A stretch of DNA of 64,000 nt from Paraburkholderia fynbosensis (GTDB taxonomy: Bacteria > Pseudomonadota > Gammaproteobacteria > Burkholderiales > Burkholderiaceae). The notes beneath the pieces were generated by a model that did no database searches, was not told where the DNA came from, and saw nothing but the letters and a program-made list of their open reading frames with translations. This document shows, piece after piece, positions 8,056 to 18,100 of the stretch. The position numbers and the translations under genes were made by a program. Position 1 is the stretch's first letter, and the number at the start of each line of letters is the position of its first letter. Where the stretch lies: contig NZ_CADIKI010000028.1 in the NCBI RefSeq assembly GCF_902859935.1, positions 1 through 64,000 on the forward strand, given 5' to 3'.

Positions 8056-8982
8056 ATGCACATTCTTATAACCGGAGCCGGCGGCTTTGTAGGCACCGCA
8101 CTGTCCAAAAAATTGTTGTCGGATGCGACGCTAGCCCATGCGCGCATTACTCTGCTCGACATGTCAGTCGAGGCGACCTCTCACCCGAACGTTCGAGTTG
8201 TTAGCGGGTCGCTTTCGGACGAGGCCGTTCTACGTGAATCGTTCGAAGATTCCGTGGATACGGTATATCACCTCGGCAGCGTACCGGGCGGCACGGCGGA
8301 GCGAGACCCCGCGCTGGGACGAGGCGTCAACCTTTACGGGACGCTGAAACTTATCGACAAGAGCGCATCGCAAGCCGCTCCTCCTCGGTTTGTCTTTGCA
8401 AGCAGCATCGAGGTCTACGGCGAGACGCTTCCATCGCCAATGAGTGAAAATGTCTCGCCAAAACCCGCTACGTCCTACGGGACGCACAAACTTATCACCG
8501 GACTCGCCCTCGCTGACGCCATCCGCAGGGGAACGCTAACTGGCTGCTCGTTGCGCTTGCCTGGCGTCGTCGCTCGGCCGCCGGGCGCATCTGGACTCGT
8601 ATCCGCCTTCATGAGCGACATATTCTGGGCGCTTCGCGACGGTCGACGTATCACCGTTCCGGTGTCCAGGGAGGCAACTGGCTGGTGGATTTCGCGAGAG
8701 CGGTGCGTTGACAACCTGCTTCACGCCGCCACTGCTGACACTTCCATCCTGCGTGCCTCCACGTATCAGATGCCCGTTCTGCAACTTTCTATCAAACAAG
8801 TTCTGGACGCGCTTTCGACGCGTTTCAATGTCGACTGGTCCGATTTGGTGACGTTCGAACCGAATCCGCGAGTCGAGGCGCTCTTCGGCTCCTACCCGGC
8901 ACTCAGCACTCCGGAGGCTGAATCTGCGGGTTTTCGGAACGACGGAACGGTTCAGCAGCTTCTGGCGAGGATTTTTGGCTGA
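8056..8982 (+). CDS. Extended SDR, NAD-dependent sugar/sugar-acid dehydrogenase or epimerase
   Basis: This 308-residue protein has ILITGAGGFVGTAL (Rossmann GxxGxxG) at residues 3-16, FASSIEVYG near 113-121 and the catalytic YGTHK (YxxxK) near 140. That makes it an extended short-chain dehydrogenase. Overall it resembles the D-erythronate dehydrogenase (DenD)/nucleotide-sugar epimerase branch, but I cannot settle the substrate. A neighbouring FAH-family remnant would fit a sugar-acid or aromatic-acid pathway. It has no signal peptide, so it is cytoplasmic. The gene looks intact, although its upstream partner is truncated. Confidence 0.8.
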   Translation: MHILITGAGGFVGTALSKKLLSDATLAHARITLLDMSVEATSHPNVRVVSGSLSDEAVLRESFEDSVDTVYHLGSVPGGTAERDPALGRGVNLYGTLKLIDKSASQAAPPRFVFASSIEVYGETLPSPMSENVSPKPATSYGTHKLITGLALADAIRRGTLTGCSLRLPGVVARPPGASGLVSAFMSDIFWALRDGRRITVPVSREATGWWISRERCVDNLLHAATADTSILRASTYQMPVLQLSIKQVLDALSTRFNVDWSDLVTFEPNPRVEALFGSYPALSTPEAESAGFRNDGTVQQLLARIFG

Positions 8983-9327
8983 CCTGACTGTCAGCGAATC
9001 CTACACATTGCGTCCCAGCTGCAATCAGCCGAAGTCTCATTACGGAAAATTTTAAACTTCTGAACCGCGCGAGCACGGCTATTTCCTCGTTAAATGCTCT
9101 CTCTCCGGCACGGGCTGTCGTACGTAACGCAAAGTGCTTTGACAGCTGGCGCTTCCCGCGGATCGCAGCCAGTTTTGATTAACTAACCTTCACGTTTGGG
9201 ATGCGAAACGCGCTGACCGACCAGATATCGTGACGGCACGCATTCGCGTCGTCGGGCATCGGGCTCGCATAGTCGATGACGACGGCGGTTTGTGATTTCT
9301 CAAAGTTGCGATAGCCTGGAGCTCGAT
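8983..9327. other. Intergenic leader with a recurring motif
   Basis: No gene is seen. At 9179-9210 the sequence TTAACTAACCTTCACGTTTG is followed by GGATGCGAAAC. It resembles the motif at 27138 and 22558, about 120-150 bp upstream of the small exported protein gene at 9328. Confidence 0.35.
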
Positions 9328-9648
9328 ATGAACAGCCGATTCAAACTAACCTCAATCATCGCCTTGATGATAATTAGCGTGTCCGCAAGCGCAGCGGAAA
9401 AATTCTCGGCAGACGAATGTCACTCGTATCCCTTTGTAACGGCCAAAGCGGGCATAACACATGGCGACATCATGCGGGAATTGTCGGAACTCGAATCGGT
9501 TGGATACCAACCGGCCAGAAATGATCCGCAGTATCCGAACCAACTCGAGCGGGCGGAGGAGCGCTTGCATGCAAAGTTCGTTGCCGATTGCGCCCCGGCA
9601 ACGCAGGCGTCCGCGAAGGGAAACCAGGACGCCCCGGCAAGCTCCTGA
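9328..9648 (+). CDS. Small exported protein, DUF4148-like, with two Cys
   Basis: This 106-residue protein starts MNSRFKLTSIIALMIISVSA, a signal peptide with a cut after ASA. The mature part has DECHSYPF, then THGDIMRELSELESVGY, QYPNQLERAEERL and a final FVADC. The same order (CHDYPF, THQQLMRELNELEAAGY, TYPDDLEQAQQKL, YRADC) occurs at 41102-41458. The two are therefore paralogues with a conserved Cys pair that could form a disulfide in the periplasm. I chose the ATG at 9328 because GGAG lies just upstream and the signal peptide begins there. The function is unknown. Confidence 0.75.
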   Translation: MNSRFKLTSIIALMIISVSASAAEKFSADECHSYPFVTAKAGITHGDIMRELSELESVGYQPARNDPQYPNQLERAEERLHAKFVADCAPATQASAKGNQDAPASS

Positions 9649-9873
9649 CATGTCGGCTTGGGGCACGCCCGCGCCAACTGCCCGGCGAGCTGCTTTCTGA
9701 GTCCGGACCACGAGATTTAGTCTTCCGAATTTAATTCGCGCTACGCCGGTCCTCTAAAAATTCCGATTTCAGGGTCTGCACATCGCAGCCTCGTCGCCCA
9801 CGGCATGACCTTCTGTCACGCGCCGTCATAGGCGAGGCGCGCTGCCCGAACCCTATCCGAAAGGAGCATTGAA

Positions 9874-10944
9874 TTGGTAACGAAAGAAAGAAAATCTGAC
9901 ATGGACCTCGATGATCCCGATCGCTCGCGACGAAAGCTGATTGTTGGCGGCGGCGTGGCCGCAGCCGGCATGTTGCTGTCAGGCGTCGCGCAAGCTCAGA
10001 AGTCGCTCGGCGGTGCACCGACGATGGACGGGCTGCCCGTGCCGGTGCCGCCGGCGGATAAGACGGCCGGGCCGATCATCGCTGGCCGAGATTCCAGGTT
10101 GCAGGGACGCGTTGCGGTCGTTACCGGGGCGGCCCGCGGAATCGGTCGCGCCATTGCGGTCGAGTTCGCGGCAAATGGAGCGGACGTCATTGCGCTCGAC
10201 ATCTCGGGACCGGTCAGTACCGCCTCTGATGCAGCACCGGCCACGCCGCAAGAGCTTGCTGAGACAGTCAGCATGATCCAGGCGTACGGGCGCCGTGCCG
10301 AAGGAATTCGCGCGGACATCCGAGACATCGGCGCGTTGCGCGCCGCGGCCAATCGCATCGAACAGCGTTACGGAAAGATCGATATCGTGGTAGCCAACGC
10401 CGCCATTCAGTACTGGAAGTCACTTTTGGACCTCCAGGACACCGAGTGGACGGACGTCATCGACAATAACCTGAACGGGACCGCGAATACTATCCGAGCA
10501 TTCGCACCCATGATGGTCAAGCGCAACTATGGCCGCATCATCGTGGTTTCTTCGATGCAGGGACGGCACGGTACGAAAGACGCAGCAAGCTATGCGGCGT
10601 CCAAGTGGGGCATCTTCGGGCTGATGAAGTCGGCCGCCCTCGAACTCGGTCGCTACAACATTACAGTCAACGCCGTGGTACCGGGGCTCGTCGCCACCGC
10701 TTTGACGCTGTACGAAAAGCGACTGACCGAAAGCGTCGGTGAGACCGGCTACCACAAACCGAACGGTTTCCTGACGCCGCAGGAGGCGTGGGACCGCCGC
10801 GCGGCGACGATGCCGCTTGGAGTCGGGTGGGTGCAGCCGGAAGACATCTCGCCTGCGGCGGTATATCTTGCCTCGGACGCCGCCGCGATGGTCACCGGCT
10901 CCGAAATCGAGGTTACGGGCGGCGACAGCGCGAAAAGTCTATAG
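9874..10944 (+). CDS. SDR oxidoreductase with a Tat signal peptide
   Basis: This 356-residue protein starts at a TTG. AAGGAG at 9861-9866 sits 7 nt before it, which decides the start. The N-terminus carries SRRKLIVGGGVAAAGMLL and AQAQ, a twin-arginine signal. The body is a classical SDR: VVTGAARGIGRAIA (cofactor loop), NAAIQY, a catalytic Ser in VVSSMQ and YAASK (YxxxK), with VTGGDS near the end. Tat export of an NAD(P)-binding enzyme fits cofactor loading in the cytoplasm before transport, as known for glucose-fructose oxidoreductase. The substrate is unknown. The gene stands alone. Confidence 0.85.
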   Translation: MVTKERKSDMDLDDPDRSRRKLIVGGGVAAAGMLLSGVAQAQKSLGGAPTMDGLPVPVPPADKTAGPIIAGRDSRLQGRVAVVTGAARGIGRAIAVEFAANGADVIALDISGPVSTASDAAPATPQELAETVSMIQAYGRRAEGIRADIRDIGALRAAANRIEQRYGKIDIVVANAAIQYWKSLLDLQDTEWTDVIDNNLNGTANTIRAFAPMMVKRNYGRIIVVSSMQGRHGTKDAASYAASKWGIFGLMKSAALELGRYNITVNAVVPGLVATALTLYEKRLTESVGETGYHKPNGFLTPQEAWDRRAATMPLGVGWVQPEDISPAAVYLASDAAAMVTGSEIEVTGGDSAKSL

Positions 10945-11188
10945 CGTGATTTGTGATTCGCTCCGCCTCTCATCAGGGCGTCGATGCCCCCAATTCCTCA
11001 AGGAATGTTCGCGCCAATCGATTTTTTTGCCGTGTGGAGACCGGTCTGACGCATGACCGGTTCGGCCCAACCGGCACAGATGCCGCTCGCGTATATCCGG
11101 CACAGGAAAGATAAGAAGAGATAGGGTGTGGGCCGTCGCAGAGGCAGGCTTGTGACTGACTCCGGCAAGCTAGATTCGTGTTGACTAT

Positions 11189-11907
11189 TTGCCGGAGGCC
11201 GCGCCAGTCAATGCCGCCGATGCGACGGCGCCGCTGGCGGGCGTGCCTGTCGCGGTGAAGGACGTTCTGGATACCGCCGACATGCCGACCGAATTCAACT
11301 CAGCCGCCTACAAGGACCGACGCCCCGAGCAGGATGCGTGGGTGGTGGCGCGTCTGCGTGCGGCGGGCGCGTCGATTATCGGCAAGACCGTGACCACCGA
11401 ATTCGCGTGACGTCAGCCGGGCGCGACCGTCAACCCGTGCAATGGCGGGTTCACGCCGGGTGGTTCGTAGAGTGGCTCCGCGGTGGCGGTGGCGGCGGGC
11501 ATCGTGCCGCTCGCACTCGGCACGCAGACCCAAGGCTCGGTGATCCGGCCCGCGGCGTACTGCGGCATCGACGGGTTCAAGCCGACTTATGGCGCGATCG
11601 CGCGCACGGGCGTGTTGCCGCTCGCGTGGTCGCTCGATCACGCCGGCATGTTCGCGACGCGCGTCGCCGATATAGCTTACGCACTGGCGCTCGTCACTGG
11701 CGCCGATGCAGCCGATCCGCACGTCTCGCACGTTCCTTCCTCGGTGTGCCGGCCGTGACCATCCCCGTGGGGTTCGGGCCGGCCGGCTTGCCGATTGGCG
11801 CACAACTGGCGGGTGCCGCTGACGACGACCTGGATGTGCCGATGCTGGCGGAATGGGCCGAAGCGCGCACCGGTTGGCAAGCGGCCGCGGCGCAGCGGCG
11901 AGGCTAA
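11189..11907 (+). pseudogene. Amidase-signature enzyme gene, truncated and interrupted
   Basis: Fragments of an amidase-signature hydrolase occur in order. GVPVAVKDVLDTADMPTEFN carries the catalytic Lys, followed by GKTVTTEFA. A stop precedes a stretch that should read as the Gly/Ser motif but contains a TAG (11468-11470). Next come LGTQTQGSVIRPAAYCGIDG and RTGVLPLAWSLDHAGMFA, and finally VPAVTIPVGFGPAGLPIGAQ. The N-terminus is missing, two stops interrupt the frame, and roughly 100-150 residues before VPAVT are deleted near 11735. The gene is dead. Before decay it would have hydrolysed an amide in the cytoplasm. Confidence 0.8.
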
Positions 11908-12260
11908 ATGCGGTTGCCGCTGGCGCATCGAGATCCGGTTGATGCCGAAGTGCCGGTCGAGTTGCAGGGGAGCCAGGCGGCCCGCTGTTCATTCGCCGCA
12001 TGAGGCGAGTCGAGTTGGCCCGGGCTGGCGAGTCGCCATATTCGAAAGCGCGGCATGCCGTGATGCAGCTTCATGGGCTCGCTCGCGGTTAGATCAGCAT
12101 TGGCGCGATACCCGCCGCACCGCTGCGTCGTTTGCGGCCACCACCAGGCGGCTAATGCCCATTTCGCGGCAGGGAATGACTGAACGCTATTTCGCCCAGC
12201 ACTCTGCGGAGCGCTGGGCTCAAACGTCATCGTTCGTAGTGCGTGCGATAGCTCGCCACG
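11908..12260. other. Intergenic stretch downstream of a porin gene
   Basis: No coding sequence was recognised. The only structure seen is the hairpin at 12194-12219. Confidence 0.4.
12194..12219 (-). terminator. Strong hairpin about 40 nt after the porin stop
   Basis: GCCCAGC and GCTGGGC form a 7-bp stem, extended after single mismatched bases by CTC/GAG around a TGCG loop. It lies 41 nt past the porin stop on the minus strand. No T-run follows, so it may be a weak terminator or an mRNA 3'-end stabiliser rather than a classic intrinsic terminator. Confidence 0.45.
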
Positions 12261-13421
12261 TCAGAAGCGGTGGATCATGGCGACGCGATAGACCATCTGG
12301 TTCTCACTGGTAGACATGGCGGCCGCGGCGGGGATATAAGCATAGTCAAAGTTAGTGCCGGTGTGCGCGCTGACGACGTGCTGGTAGGCGCCTTGCACAT
12401 AGACTGACGTGCTCTTGCTCAGATCGTAGTCAAGCGTGAGACCGACCTGGTGCCATTTGGGGGTAAAGGAACCGCTCGTCGAGTGAAGGTGGGCGACCGT
12501 GAACGTGTATGCTGCGCCGAGCCACAGGTCCGGTCGGAAGAAGTACTGCTCATTCGCTTCGAAGTTGTCGAATTTCCACGAATTCCATGTGCCGCCCGGG
12601 GGCCCACCACTTGCCCCGAGATAAGTGTTGTAAGTCGGGTCATACACGTCGACATGCGAATAGGCTAGCCCGGCCAGCGAATGGGCAAAGCGGTAGGACG
12701 CGGCCACGCCGATATCCTGCTGCGACGAAGCGTCGAACAGTGAGTTGGTGGTAACCGAGCCGCTTGAGTTCGCGCCGGGGTTGTCGAGCTTGAGATAGGA
12801 CGCCGCCATCGTCAAACCACCGTTCTGGTAATTCAACGTCGCGCCCCATGTGCGATTGTTTGCGAACCCGCCCGCCTGGTTGCTAAAACCGTACATCGCT
12901 TCGCCAGTCAGGCCACGGTATGTCGGGCTCACATACTTGACAACGTTGTTCACGCGGAAGTCCCAGTCTGCGTTGTCGTTGTCGAACGGATGCGCGTTCA
13001 CATCGCCAGCATAATTTCCGGCTGCGGTAAGGCCGCCGAAGCCAAGATCGTCGACGCTCGTATCGTACTGACGCCCGAACGTGACGGTCCCGTACTGATC
13101 GGACGACAATCCTACATACGCCTGACGGCCAAACAGAAGCCCGCCCTGGCCTGCCTGTCCACTGTTTGTATCAAAGCCGCTTTCCAGCTTGAATATCGCC
13201 TTCAGACCGCCACCGAGATCTTCATCGCCTCGCAAGCCCCAACGGCTCCCGTACGTGTCACCGCTTTTCATTTGATACGTGCCGTGTCCGTTTGCGTTGC
13301 TCGTGAAGTTGAGGCCCTCATCAAGAAGCCCATAGAGTGTCACGCTCGATTGTGCATGCGCGACGCCGGTGACCAGCGTCAAGGAGGCGAAAGCTGCCCA
13401 CGCCAAGTTCGACTTTTTCAT
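12261..13421 (-). CDS. Gram-negative general porin (Burkholderia type)
   Basis: This 386-residue outer-membrane porin has the signal peptide MKKSNLAWAAFASLTLVTGV followed by AHAQ. The mature protein opens with SSVTLYGLLDEGLNFTSNA. Typical blocks follow: SRWGLRGDEDLGGGLKAIFK, LFGRQAYVGLSSDQYGTVTF and GRQYD. It ends VAMIHRF with the terminal Phe needed for barrel assembly. It forms trimeric channels for small hydrophilic solutes. The gene is divergent from the LysR-type regulator at 13776, which may control it. Confidence 0.93.
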   Translation of the reverse strand: MKKSNLAWAAFASLTLVTGVAHAQSSVTLYGLLDEGLNFTSNANGHGTYQMKSGDTYGSRWGLRGDEDLGGGLKAIFKLESGFDTNSGQAGQGGLLFGRQAYVGLSSDQYGTVTFGRQYDTSVDDLGFGGLTAAGNYAGDVNAHPFDNDNADWDFRVNNVVKYVSPTYRGLTGEAMYGFSNQAGGFANNRTWGATLNYQNGGLTMAASYLKLDNPGANSSGSVTTNSLFDASSQQDIGVAASYRFAHSLAGLAYSHVDVYDPTYNTYLGASGGPPGGTWNSWKFDNFEANEQYFFRPDLWLGAAYTFTVAHLHSTSGSFTPKWHQVGLTLDYDLSKSTSVYVQGAYQHVVSAHTGTNFDYAYIPAAAAMSTSENQMVYRVAMIHRF

Positions 13422-13775
13422 TTTGACTCGCTATTTAAGGATTGTCCGCATGATATTGCCGGGAGCCGCAGACGATCGATCTCGAGACTGCCTACGCAAT
13501 TTCGGTCGCTCGACTCGACAGGCAAGCAAGTCTAGGCAGCGAGAATTGCTACCGTTCACAAGAAAATGAAATCGAGCATTCAGGAAAGTGGAACAAAGCG
13601 CGCGAGTCGTTCTCGGCGTGGAAAATGCCGATAGAAAGACGTGTTGCGGTAGCGCAAGCCGTTGTATTTGGGTACCCCTTCGCTTGACTTACTTTTTTTA
13701 GCGTTGGTGTCGGCGCGAAGCAAAACTAAAAAAGGCTTCATAAACCTGGAGCGGGCACTTTAGGGGAAGCGAGCA
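13422..13775. other. Divergent promoter region between porin and LysR regulator
   Basis: This 354-bp intergenic region is AT-richer than its surroundings around 13680-13745. It should hold the promoters of both divergent genes. I could not pick out a convincing T-N11-A operator by eye. Confidence 0.4.
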
Positions 13776-14735
13776 ATGATGCATGCATCGTTCAACCATG
13801 GACATGGCATCATGAATCAGCTTCAGGCGATGCGCGTCTTCACCCGTGTGGTCGGCCTCGGCAGTTTCAATCTGGCGGCCAGGCAGCTTGGCGTGTCAGC
13901 AGCATCGGTCACGCGCAGCATTGGCTTGCTGGAAGCTCATCTGCATACGCGCTTGATCAACCGGACCACGCGCACGCTGTCGCTAACCGAGGCAGGTCGC
14001 GATTATCTCGAGGGCTGTCGCGCGATTATCGAGCAGTTGGACGAAATGGAAACGTCCCTCATACAGTCGACCCGGGAGTTGCGCGGGGCGCTCCGGATTG
14101 CAAGCGTGGCAACCTTCGCTGACGGCGGACTCGTACGCCTCGTTGCCGCCTACCGTGAGTTGCATCCTGGCGTGTCTTTCGAGGTAACGACTTTCGATGT
14201 CCATATCGACATGGTCGAAGGTGGTTTCGACGTCTGCTTTTCGGACGATCCCGGGCTATTCAGCTCAGCGCTCGTTTGCCGGCCGCTTCTGCGTATCCCA
14301 CAGATTGTCGTCGCATCGCCTCAGTACCTGTCCAGGCACGCCACGCCAGTTGCCCCCGCGGATCTGACCAGACACACGCTGCTGTACCGGTCAGGAAGCG
14401 GCGCTCGCTGCTGGGAGTTCGTGGATCGTAACCGGGTTTCACGCGTCACCGCATCTGCCGGGATTGCGTCGTCCAGCTATGCGATGCTGAAGTCCGCATG
14501 CACGCACCACTTGGGAATCGCTTTGTTACCTCGTTCGATCGTTGAGTCGGAATTGCAACGCGGCGCGCTTGTCGAGCTATTCGAACAGTTCAGTGTCGGC
14601 AGCGGCGCGCGGAATCTTTGCGCGTTGTATTCGTCGCCGGGCCTGTTGTCGAGGAGGGTGCGAAGCTTCGTAGACTTTGCGGTGGACCATTACCGCGCAA
14701 TGGATCGTACGTCATCGCTTAAGGCGGTCGCTTGA
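13776..14735 (+). CDS. LysR-family transcriptional regulator
   Basis: This 319-residue protein has an N-terminal winged HTH: MRVFTRVVGLGSFNLAARQL, then GVSAASVTRSIGLLE and LINRTTRTLSLTEAG. It is followed by the two-lobe effector-binding domain. ATG codons lie at 13776, 13779 and 13812. I chose 13776 because AGGGGAAGCG precedes it with good spacing, although homologues usually start near MNQLQAMRVF (13812). It is of the single-gene-neighbour type and divergent from a porin gene. The RND operon 450 bp downstream on the same strand is another possible target. Confidence 0.88.
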   Translation: MMHASFNHGHGIMNQLQAMRVFTRVVGLGSFNLAARQLGVSAASVTRSIGLLEAHLHTRLINRTTRTLSLTEAGRDYLEGCRAIIEQLDEMETSLIQSTRELRGALRIASVATFADGGLVRLVAAYRELHPGVSFEVTTFDVHIDMVEGGFDVCFSDDPGLFSSALVCRPLLRIPQIVVASPQYLSRHATPVAPADLTRHTLLYRSGSGARCWEFVDRNRVSRVTASAGIASSSYAMLKSACTHHLGIALLPRSIVESELQRGALVELFEQFSVGSGARNLCALYSSPGLLSRRVRSFVDFAVDHYRAMDRTSSLKAVA

Positions 14736-15181
14736 ATGTCAAGCCGCCGTCTTTCAATGAGGCCTGGCGGCAAGTTCAGCACTGCACCTGACAACTGCGC
14801 GTCCATCCGGCTGCGTGAGAGGTGTTCAGTTCTTCACGGCAATCCGGGTGATCACTGAGTCGCATCACGCTTCAAACGCCGCCTGTCTGCCGTTCGACAT
14901 GCGACCAGGCTGATGCGCTGTACGTGAAGCGGTTTCCGCGAGAGGAAGTCGCAAGGCCCCGCCGCGGGCAGCAATGCGTACAAGCGTCCCCAACCTCTCC
15001 GGTGCCGCCTCGAGCTCTCGTCCATAGGAGTCTCGCTAACTAAAAGTTCCTTAATGTTCGAGGTAGAACCCTGTTAGCGCCCTACGTTCAGAATCCCCTC
15101 ATAAACACGCGTGCCATGCATCAAGCGCATACCGATGCCTGCGCGCGATGACCATGCGCTTTCCTGAATGGAGCTGTTCCG
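14736..15181. other. Leader region of the first RND efflux operon
   Basis: No gene is seen in these 446 bp. At 15046-15059 the sequence TTCCTTAATGTTCG closely matches TTCCTTTAATGTTCC at 22496-22510, which lies upstream of the porin gene at 21181-22362. This could be a shared regulator site. Confidence 0.35.
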
Positions 15182-18100
15182 ATGTTGAAACTGGTCAGGC
15201 TGGCGTTGACGCGGCCCTATACGTTCATCGTGCTCGCGATGCTCATTCTACTTTTGGGCCCTTTATCGGCATTGCGCACACCGACGGACATTTTTCCCGA
15301 CATACGCATTCCGGTGATTAGCGTCGTATGGAGCTATACGGGACTTCAGCCTGACGACATGGCGGGCAGAATCGTTACCTATTACGAACGCACGCTCGGC
15401 ACGACAGTTAACGATGTCGCGCATATTGAATCCCAGTCGTTCACGGGATACGGCATCGTCAAGATATTTTTCCAGCCAACGGTCGACATCCGGACCGCGA
15501 CGGCGCAGGTCACATCGATCTCGCAGACCGTGCTCAAACAGATGCCGCCGGGTACGACTCCGCCGCAGATCCTCAACTACAACGCATCGACTGTTCCCGT
15601 ATTGCAGTTGGCGTTGACAAGCGACACACTTGACGAGCAGCAACTGGCTGACTATGCGACAAACGCGATTCGCCCGCAATTGCTGAGTGTGCCGGGCGTC
15701 GCTATTCCGACGCCATACGGCGGAAAGACGCGAGAGGTGCAAATTGACCTCGATCCCAAAGCGTTGCAGGCGAGAAAGCTGTCGGCGGAAGACGTCGCGG
15801 CGGCGCTTGCCCGGCAGAACCAGATCATCCCTGCCGGTACGCAGAAGGTCGGTGCATTCCAGTACAACGTCAAGCTGAACAATAGTCCAGTGGACCTGCA
15901 GGAGTTGAATGCGCTGCCTGTGAAAGTGGACGGCGACGCGACAATCTACATTCGCGATGTCGCGCATGTACGGGACGGATATCCGCCGCAAACCAATATT
16001 GTCCGGGTGGACGGCCGCCGCGCGGTGCTAATGAGTATCCTGAAGAACGGGTCCGCTTCGACACTCGACATCATTTCTGGCGTCAAGGCGAAACTGCCGC
16101 TCGTCGAAGCTTCGCTTCCCCCGCAATTGAAGCTGGTCACGATGGGCGACCAGTCAAAGTTCGTCAAGGGTGCCGTGAGCGGCGTGGTGCGTGAAGGCGT
16201 CATTGCAGCGGCCCTCACGTCCGCCATGATCCTGCTCTTCCTCGGCAGTTGGCGCTCGACGCTTATCATCGCGGCGTCGATTCCGCTAGCCTTGCTTGCG
16301 GCAGTGGCGGCGCTTTCCGCGATGGGCGAGACGCTGAACGTGATGACGCTAGGCGGGCTCGCGCTGGCAGTAGGAATACTTGTCGACGACGCGACGGTCA
16401 CCATTGAGAACATCAACTGGCACCTGGAACAGGGGAAAGACGTGCGGCGGGCGATCATGGACGGCGCGCAGCAGATCGTCACGCCCGCACTGGTTTCATT
16501 ACTGTGCATCTGCATTGTGTTCGTTCCGATGCTGTTGCTCGATGGCATTGCGCGGTTTCTTTTCGTGCCGATGGCGGAAGCCGTGATGTTTGCGATGATC
16601 GCTTCGTTCATTCTGTCGCGCACGTTTGTGCCGATGATGGCGCAGTACCTGCTCTCGCCTCATGCGTCGGGCGGACATGCAAGCGGTGAGCTCGCCGCGA
16701 TAATCGATCCTCATGGCAGCATCTCGGAACGTCCGACTTCGCGCAATCCGTTCGTCCGTTTCCAGCGCGGCTTCGAGCGGCGCTTCGAGGGCGTGCGCGG
16801 TGTATATCGCGTGCTTCTCGGGCTTGCGCTGACGCACCGGAAGCGCTTTGTGGTCGGCGTACTGGCCGTCGTATGCGTGTCCTTCCTGCTTTCACCGTGG
16901 CTCGGACGGAACTTCTTTCCCGACATCGACGCGGGCGAGATCTCCTTGCATGTGCGCGCGCCGGTTGGGACACGCATCGAAAATACGGCAAGTATTTTCG
17001 ATCACGTTGAAAACACCATTCGCCAGGTTATTCCGCCGGGTCAACTCGGCAGCGTGGTGGACAATATTGGCCTGCCAGTCAGCGGTATCAACCTGACATA
17101 CAACAACAGCGGCACCATCGGTTCGCAGGACGGCGACATCATGATCTCGCTAGGCGAGAATCACGCGCCAACAGCTCAATATGTGACAAAGCTGCGCGAA
17201 GTGCTGCCGCACCTATTTCCGGGTACGACTTTCTCTTTCTTACCGGCGGACATCGTTAGCCAGATCCTGAATTTCGGCGCACCGGCACCGATCGATCTGC
17301 AGGTCGCCGGGCCGGACCAGGCCGGCAATCATCGGTACGCGAACGAACTGTTGCGACGGGTGCGGATGATCTCCGGCATTGCCGATCCCCGCATTCAGCA
17401 GGCGGTCAATTACCCGGAATTCACAATCGCGGTGAACCGCTCTCACGCGGGACGACTCGGCATTAGCGAAGAGGATGTGACGGACTCCGTCGTCGCAACG
17501 CTCGCCGGTACGAGCCAGGTGGCGGCCACCTACTGGCTCAATCCGAACAATGGGGTTTCGTATCCGATCGTCGCGCAAACCCCCGAATACTGGATGGCAT
17601 CGCTGTCCAGTCTCGAGAACCTGCCGATAACGGACGCGAGCGGCAGGTCGCAATTATTGGGCGGTGTTGCGAGCATCGCGCGCGGCGTCGGCAGCGCGGT
17701 GGTATCGCATTACAACATCGAGCCGCTGTTTGATATTTACGCCACTCCGCAGGGCCGCGATCTGGGTGCGGTCGCGAGCGACATCGACGGCATCGTGCGT
17801 GCCACAGCGAAAGATGTGCCCAAAGGCTCGACGGTCACACTGCGCGGTCAGGTGCAGACTATGAATAGCGCATTTACCGGGCTGTTACTCGGCCTCGTCG
17901 GTGCAATCGTGCTCATCTATCTGCTGATCGTCGTCAACTTTCACTCGTGGGGCGACGCCTTTGTGATCGTCTCGGCGTTGCCTGCGGCGCTGGCTGGCAT
18001 CGTGTGGATGCTGTTTGCGACGCACACGCCGCTGTCGGTGCCTGCCCTCACTGGCGCCATCCTCTGCATGGGTGTGGCAACTGCAAATAGCGTGCTGGTC

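Noticed and set aside
11300..12001. Long minus-strand open frame opposite the amidase remnant
   Set aside because: Very Arg-rich, shadows a recognisable amidase and has no domain of its own.
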